Assembly: GCF_004307995.1 (NCBI RefSeq)
Contig: NZ_SIRE01000042.1
Location: 1-60,525, forward strand
Direction of reading: 5' to 3'
Source of the DNA: Paenibacillus thalictri
GTDB taxonomy: Bacteria; Bacillota; Bacilli; Paenibacillales; NBRC-103111
DNA: 60,525 nucleotides
The stretch's first letter is position 1. Every line of letters starts with the position of its first letter. Positions 57,854 through 60,525 of this stretch are shown here, piece by piece. Under the pieces are notes generated by a model, which was not told the DNA's origin, searched no databases, and saw only the letters and a program-made list of their open reading frames with translations. A program made the position numbers and the translations under genes.

Positions 57854-58336
57854 ATGGCGAATGAAAAAGAAGTCATCCTTACTCAGGAAGGGCTCAAGAA
57901 GCTGGAAGAAGAACTTGAGCATCTCAAGTCTGTTAAGCGTCGCGAGGTTGCGGAAAGAATCAAAGTAGCGATCGGCTATGGCGATATCAGCGAGAACTCC
58001 GAGTACGAAGATGCCAAGAACGAACAGGCATTTGTAGAAGGTCGCGTGCTGACCCTTGAGAAAATGCTGCGCAACGCGCGGATCATTAACAACGATGAAG
58101 TGGATGTCAACACCGTAGGCGTCGGCTCGATCGTTTCGCTGAAGGATTTGGAGATGGGCGAAATCGTAGAGTACACGATTGTCGGCACAGCTGAATCCGA
58201 TCCTTTCCAAAACAAAATTTCCAACGAAAGCCCTGTAGGTAAAGCCATTATCGGCAAAACTAAAGGCTCTGTCGTTGATGTAAGCGTACCAGCCGGTTTC
58301 GTCATCAAATACGAAATCATGGACATTAAAAAATAA
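57854..58336 (+). CDS. greA: Transcription elongation factor GreA
   Basis: GreA (160 residues) rescues backtracked RNA polymerase by stimulating transcript cleavage. The N-terminal coiled coil (about 10-75) contains GYGDISENSEYEDAK with the acidic tip Asp/Glu residues. The C-terminal globular part has SPVGKAIIGKTKGSVVDVSVP. It has a consensus promoter, a long leader with two palindromes, and its own terminator. Confidence 0.96.
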   Translation: MANEKEVILTQEGLKKLEEELEHLKSVKRREVAERIKVAIGYGDISENSEYEDAKNEQAFVEGRVLTLEKMLRNARIINNDEVDVNTVGVGSIVSLKDLEMGEIVEYTIVGTAESDPFQNKISNESPVGKAIIGKTKGSVVDVSVPAGFVIKYEIMDIKK

Positions 58337-58385
58337 CTTGAATAAAGTGAACGCTTACTGTTAACATATTTTTGTCGAACTCTTT

Positions 58386-58411
58386 GGAAGCTTCCCTCCG
58401 GAAGCTTTTTT
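58386..58411 (+). terminator. Terminator after greA
   Basis: AAGCTTCC-CTCC-GGAAGCTT followed by TTTT. A perfect 0A-box 9-mer TTTGTCGAA lies just upstream (58371-58379), probably by chance. Confidence 0.9.
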
Positions 58412-58472
58412 AACTATGTAGAATTGGCAAGGCGCTTGTATATATTCAGGAATAACGAATAAAGGGGCTGTC

Positions 58473-59972
58473 ATGATGACTGTTGATGTGGAATTAAACG
58501 AGCTGCTGCAAATACGCCGCGGCAAACTGGACGAGCTGCGCGGCATGGGGATTGATCCTTTCGGGCAAAAGTTTGCAAGGACCGATCATGCTAAAGCGAT
58601 ATTCGATACGTACAGTGAAAAAAGCAAAGAAGAGCTGGATGAGCAAGAAATCGTCGTCAGCATTGCCGGACGTATTATGCAGAAACGCGCCATGGGCAAA
58701 GCGAGCTTTGCTCATATCCAAGATCTGAGCGGCAAAATTCAAATTTATGTGCGCGAAGACGCTATCGGGCAAACCAAATACAAAGCGTTTGATCTTCTCG
58801 ATATCGGCGATATTGTCGGCGTGAAGGGTGCTGTGTTCAGAACGAAGACCGGCGAATTGTCGATTAAAGCGGCAGAGGTGGAAGTGCTGTCCAAATCGCT
58901 GCTTCCGCTGCCGGAGAAATACCACGGACTTAAGGATGTTGAATTGCGCTACCGCCAGCGTTATGTAGACCTGATTATGAATCAGGATGTACAACAGACC
59001 TTTATTATGCGCTCGAAGATCATCCAATCCATGCGTAAGTACCTGGACTCCCTCGGTTATTTGGAAGTGGAGACGCCTACGCTTCATTCTATTGCCGGCG
59101 GGGCCGCAGCAAGACCGTTTATTACCCATCACAATGCACTCGATATGCAGCTTTTTATGCGTATTGCCATTGAGCTTCATTTGAAAAGACTGATTGTCGG
59201 CGGTATGGAGAAGGTATACGAAATCGGCCGGGTATACCGCAACGAAGGGATTTCTACACGTCATAATCCAGAATTTACGATGATTGAGCTGTATGAAGCT
59301 TATGCCGACTACAAAGACATCATGAAACTGACGGAAGAGCTGGTCGCACATATCGCTCAAGAAGTGCTTGGCACAACGAAAATCACTTATCAAGGGCAAG
59401 AAGTCGACCTTACTCCGCAATGGCGCAGAGTAACGATGGTTGATGCGATTAAAGAAGTAGTTGGCGTGGACTTCAGCCAGCAGATGTCCGACGAAGAGGC
59501 TCATCGCTTGGCGAAGGAGCATAAAGTGCCTGCGGAGCCGAATATGACGTTTGGCCATATTGTCAATCAATTCTTTGAAACACACGTTGAGCATACATTA
59601 ATCCAACCGACATTCATTACCGGACACCCGGTAGCGATTTCGCCGCTTGCCAAAAAGAATGAAGCCGATCCGCGGTTTACCGACCGTTTTGAGCTGTTTA
59701 TCGTAGCGCGTGAGCATGCCAATGCCTTCACGGAGCTTAACGATCCGATCGATCAGCGCGAGCGGTTTGAAGCGCAACTTGTGGAACGCGAGCAAGGCAA
59801 CGACGAAGCCCATGAGATGGACGAAGACTTTATTCGTGCGCTGGAGTATGGCATGCCGCCGACAGGCGGGCTGGGTATTGGAATCGACAGGCTTGTTATG
59901 CTGTTGACCGATTCTCCATCCATCCGCGATGTGCTGCTGTTCCCGCTTATGCGCGAGCGTCAAGGAGAATAA
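58473..59972 (+). CDS. lysS: Lysyl-tRNA synthetase (class II)
   Basis: LysS (499 residues) has an N-terminal OB-fold anticodon domain (about 60-150) and a class II catalytic core. Motif 2 is RVYRNEGISTRHNPEFTMIELYEAY near 250, and motif 3 is GLGIGIDRLVMLLTDSPSIRDVLLFPL near 466. AAAGGGG lies before two adjacent ATGs. It is the last protein gene before the next rRNA operon, as in B. subtilis. Confidence 0.96.
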   Translation: MMTVDVELNELLQIRRGKLDELRGMGIDPFGQKFARTDHAKAIFDTYSEKSKEELDEQEIVVSIAGRIMQKRAMGKASFAHIQDLSGKIQIYVREDAIGQTKYKAFDLLDIGDIVGVKGAVFRTKTGELSIKAAEVEVLSKSLLPLPEKYHGLKDVELRYRQRYVDLIMNQDVQQTFIMRSKIIQSMRKYLDSLGYLEVETPTLHSIAGGAAARPFITHHNALDMQLFMRIAIELHLKRLIVGGMEKVYEIGRVYRNEGISTRHNPEFTMIELYEAYADYKDIMKLTEELVAHIAQEVLGTTKITYQGQEVDLTPQWRRVTMVDAIKEVVGVDFSQQMSDEEAHRLAKEHKVPAEPNMTFGHIVNQFFETHVEHTLIQPTFITGHPVAISPLAKKNEADPRFTDRFELFIVAREHANAFTELNDPIDQRERFEAQLVEREQGNDEAHEMDEDFIRALEYGMPPTGGLGIGIDRLVMLLTDSPSIRDVLLFPLMRERQGE

Positions 59973-59982
59973 TAGCTGCTGC

Positions 59983-60025
59983 AAGCATGCACGCTGTCTT
60001 AAACGACGGTCTGCATGCTTTTTTA
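59983..60025 (+). terminator. Terminator after lysS
   Basis: AAGCATGCA and TGCATGCTT arms, 20-base loop, then TTTT. Confidence 0.85.
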
Positions 60026-60200
60026 CATTCAGAGGAGCGCGGTACATGATTGATGCTACCAAGAATAATCTCTTGGCATCCCAAGGCCTGCTCTAACTTG
60101 GAGGCTGTGTGCCGAAGCTTGGGAAACTTCTGTTTTTTCGTTACCTTGGAAGATTCGGTGCTCTTAGATAAATGATGTGAAACTTAATGTGAAATTTTAT
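60026..60200. other. Spacer between lysS and the rRNA promoters
   Basis: I see no gene I can support. There is a short hairpin CCAAGA / TCTTGG at 60058-60075 and a 16-codon frame at 60046-60096 behind AGAGGAG, too short to judge. Confidence 0.4.
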
Positions 60201-60229
60201 TTGCATTCTGTCGGGCATTTTGATATATT
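60201..60229 (+). promoter_or_regulatory. rRNA operon promoter P1
   Basis: TTGCAT, 17 bases, TATATT, with TGA directly before the -10 as an extended element. Confidence 0.7.
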
Positions 60230-60305
60230 ACTATTTGTTGTTTCGGAAGAGACAGCAAAATGAAACAAAAAACAGCATTGCATGAAATGATTGAAAAAAA
60301 AGTTC

Positions 60306-60335
60306 TTGCATTGTTGAGGTCGAATGTGGTATATT
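60306..60335 (+). promoter_or_regulatory. rRNA operon promoter P2
   Basis: TTGCAT (60306-60311), 18 bases, TATATT (60330-60335). It has the same hexamers as P1 and lies about 105 bases downstream, the tandem arrangement common for rRNA operons. Confidence 0.7.
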
Positions 60336-60401
60336 AAAAAAGTCGCCGCTGAAAACGACGACAAGAAATGACAAGATTCGACAAAGAAAAAGATTCATAA
60401 T

Positions 60402-60409
60402 TGCTCTTT
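60402..60409 (+). promoter_or_regulatory. boxA antitermination element of rRNA leader
   Basis: TGCTCTTTGAAAACTG matches the bacterial boxA and the conserved Bacillales rRNA leader that follows it. Nus factors load here to prevent premature termination of the rRNA. Confidence 0.75.
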
Positions 60410-60476
60410 GAAAACTGAACAACGAGTGAATGTAAAACAAGCAAGTCAGCAATGAATTGAGCTATATTAAACAAAC

Positions 60477-60525
60477 CTTAATGGAGAGTTTGATCCTGGC
60501 TCAGGACGAACGCTGGCGGCGTGCC
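60477..60525 (+). rRNA. 16S rRNA, 5' end (partial)
   Basis: GGAGAGTTTGATCCTGGCTCAG is the universal 16S 5' region (landmark bases at 60483 onward), followed by GACGAACGCTGGCGGC. The mature 5' end is placed by comparison with B. subtilis. The gene runs off the right edge. Confidence 0.95.

Noticed and set aside
58371..58379. Perfect 0A box between greA and lysS
   Set aside because: It lies just before the greA terminator with no good promoter in reach, so regulation is unlikely.
60377..60385. Perfect 0A box (minus strand) in the rRNA leader
   Set aside because: The leader is AT-rich, the site is far past the start, and Spo0A control of rRNA is unsupported here.
1..60525. Prophage, insertion sequence or defence island
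   Set aside because: No integrase, transposase, phage structural or restriction/toxin genes are visible; gene order is core Bacillales throughout.

Overview
The window is a contiguous, almost entirely plus-strand stretch of the origin-proximal 'sporulation and housekeeping' region of an endospore-forming Bacillales chromosome. It starts in the last 50 bases of a 23S rRNA gene and ends in the first bases of a 16S rRNA gene, so it is the complete segment between two rRNA operons. Gene order follows Bacillus subtilis from csfB (gin) to lysS, but three features point to Paenibacillaceae (Paenibacillus or a close relative): nadA-nadB-nadC sit between ftsH and coaX, an HU gene sits beside rqcP, and GTG/TTG starts are frequent. 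metS, yazA and prs, which B. subtilis has in this block, are absent. This is inference from gene order and protein similarity that I recognise; no search was run.

Layout. (1) 1-1234: 23S 3' end, a minus-strand membrane protein, gin. (2) 1319-8261: yaaO, tmk, darA, yaaR, holB, ricT, yabA, yabB, rsmI (nucleotide supply, clamp loading, replication control, RNA methylation). (3) 8395-12914: abrB on the minus strand with its own promoter and Spo0A box, an HD hydrolase, tatD, then a c-di-AMP (ydaO-type) riboswitch with terminator ahead of a yabE-type cell-wall protein. (4) 13016-22483: rnmV, rsmA, yabG, veg, sspF, ispE, purR, ridA, spoVG, glmU, rplY, pth, fin. (5) 22611-32084: mfd, a parvulin lipoprotein, spoVT, a SpoVB-like flippase, mazG-type yabN, hup, rqcP. 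(6) 32221-34477: yabP, yabQ, a hairpin-repeat leader, divIC, an S1-domain gene, tRNA-Met. (7) 34927-43259: spoIIE, yabS, yabT, tilS, hpt, ftsH. (8) 43260-44300: a 1-kb non-coding island filled with repeats. (9) 44301-51493: nadABC, coaX, hslO, a second parvulin, cysK. (10) 51635-59972: pabB-pabA-pabC-folP-folB-folK-yazB-dusB (folate), greA, lysS. (11) 59973-60525: tandem rRNA promoters, boxA and the 16S start.

Developmental wiring is readable in the DNA. Candidate sigma-G promoters precede sspF and spoVT, a sigma-K promoter precedes yabG, a sigma-H promoter precedes spoVG, and Spo0A boxes lie at abrB, upstream of the HD gene, at hup and at spoIIE. Several genes are translationally coupled by short overlaps (rnmV/rsmA, mfd/parvulin, hup/rqcP, yabP/yabQ, yabS/yabT, nadB/nadC/coaX, pabA/pabC, folK/yazB).

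The coding part is ordinary core genome. The unexplained material is in intergenic DNA: four TTACG-plus-hairpin units ahead of divIC, two separate repeat families between ftsH and nadA, and paired palindromes in the greA leader. I found no CRISPR array, no intact insertion sequence, no prophage and no defence locus.
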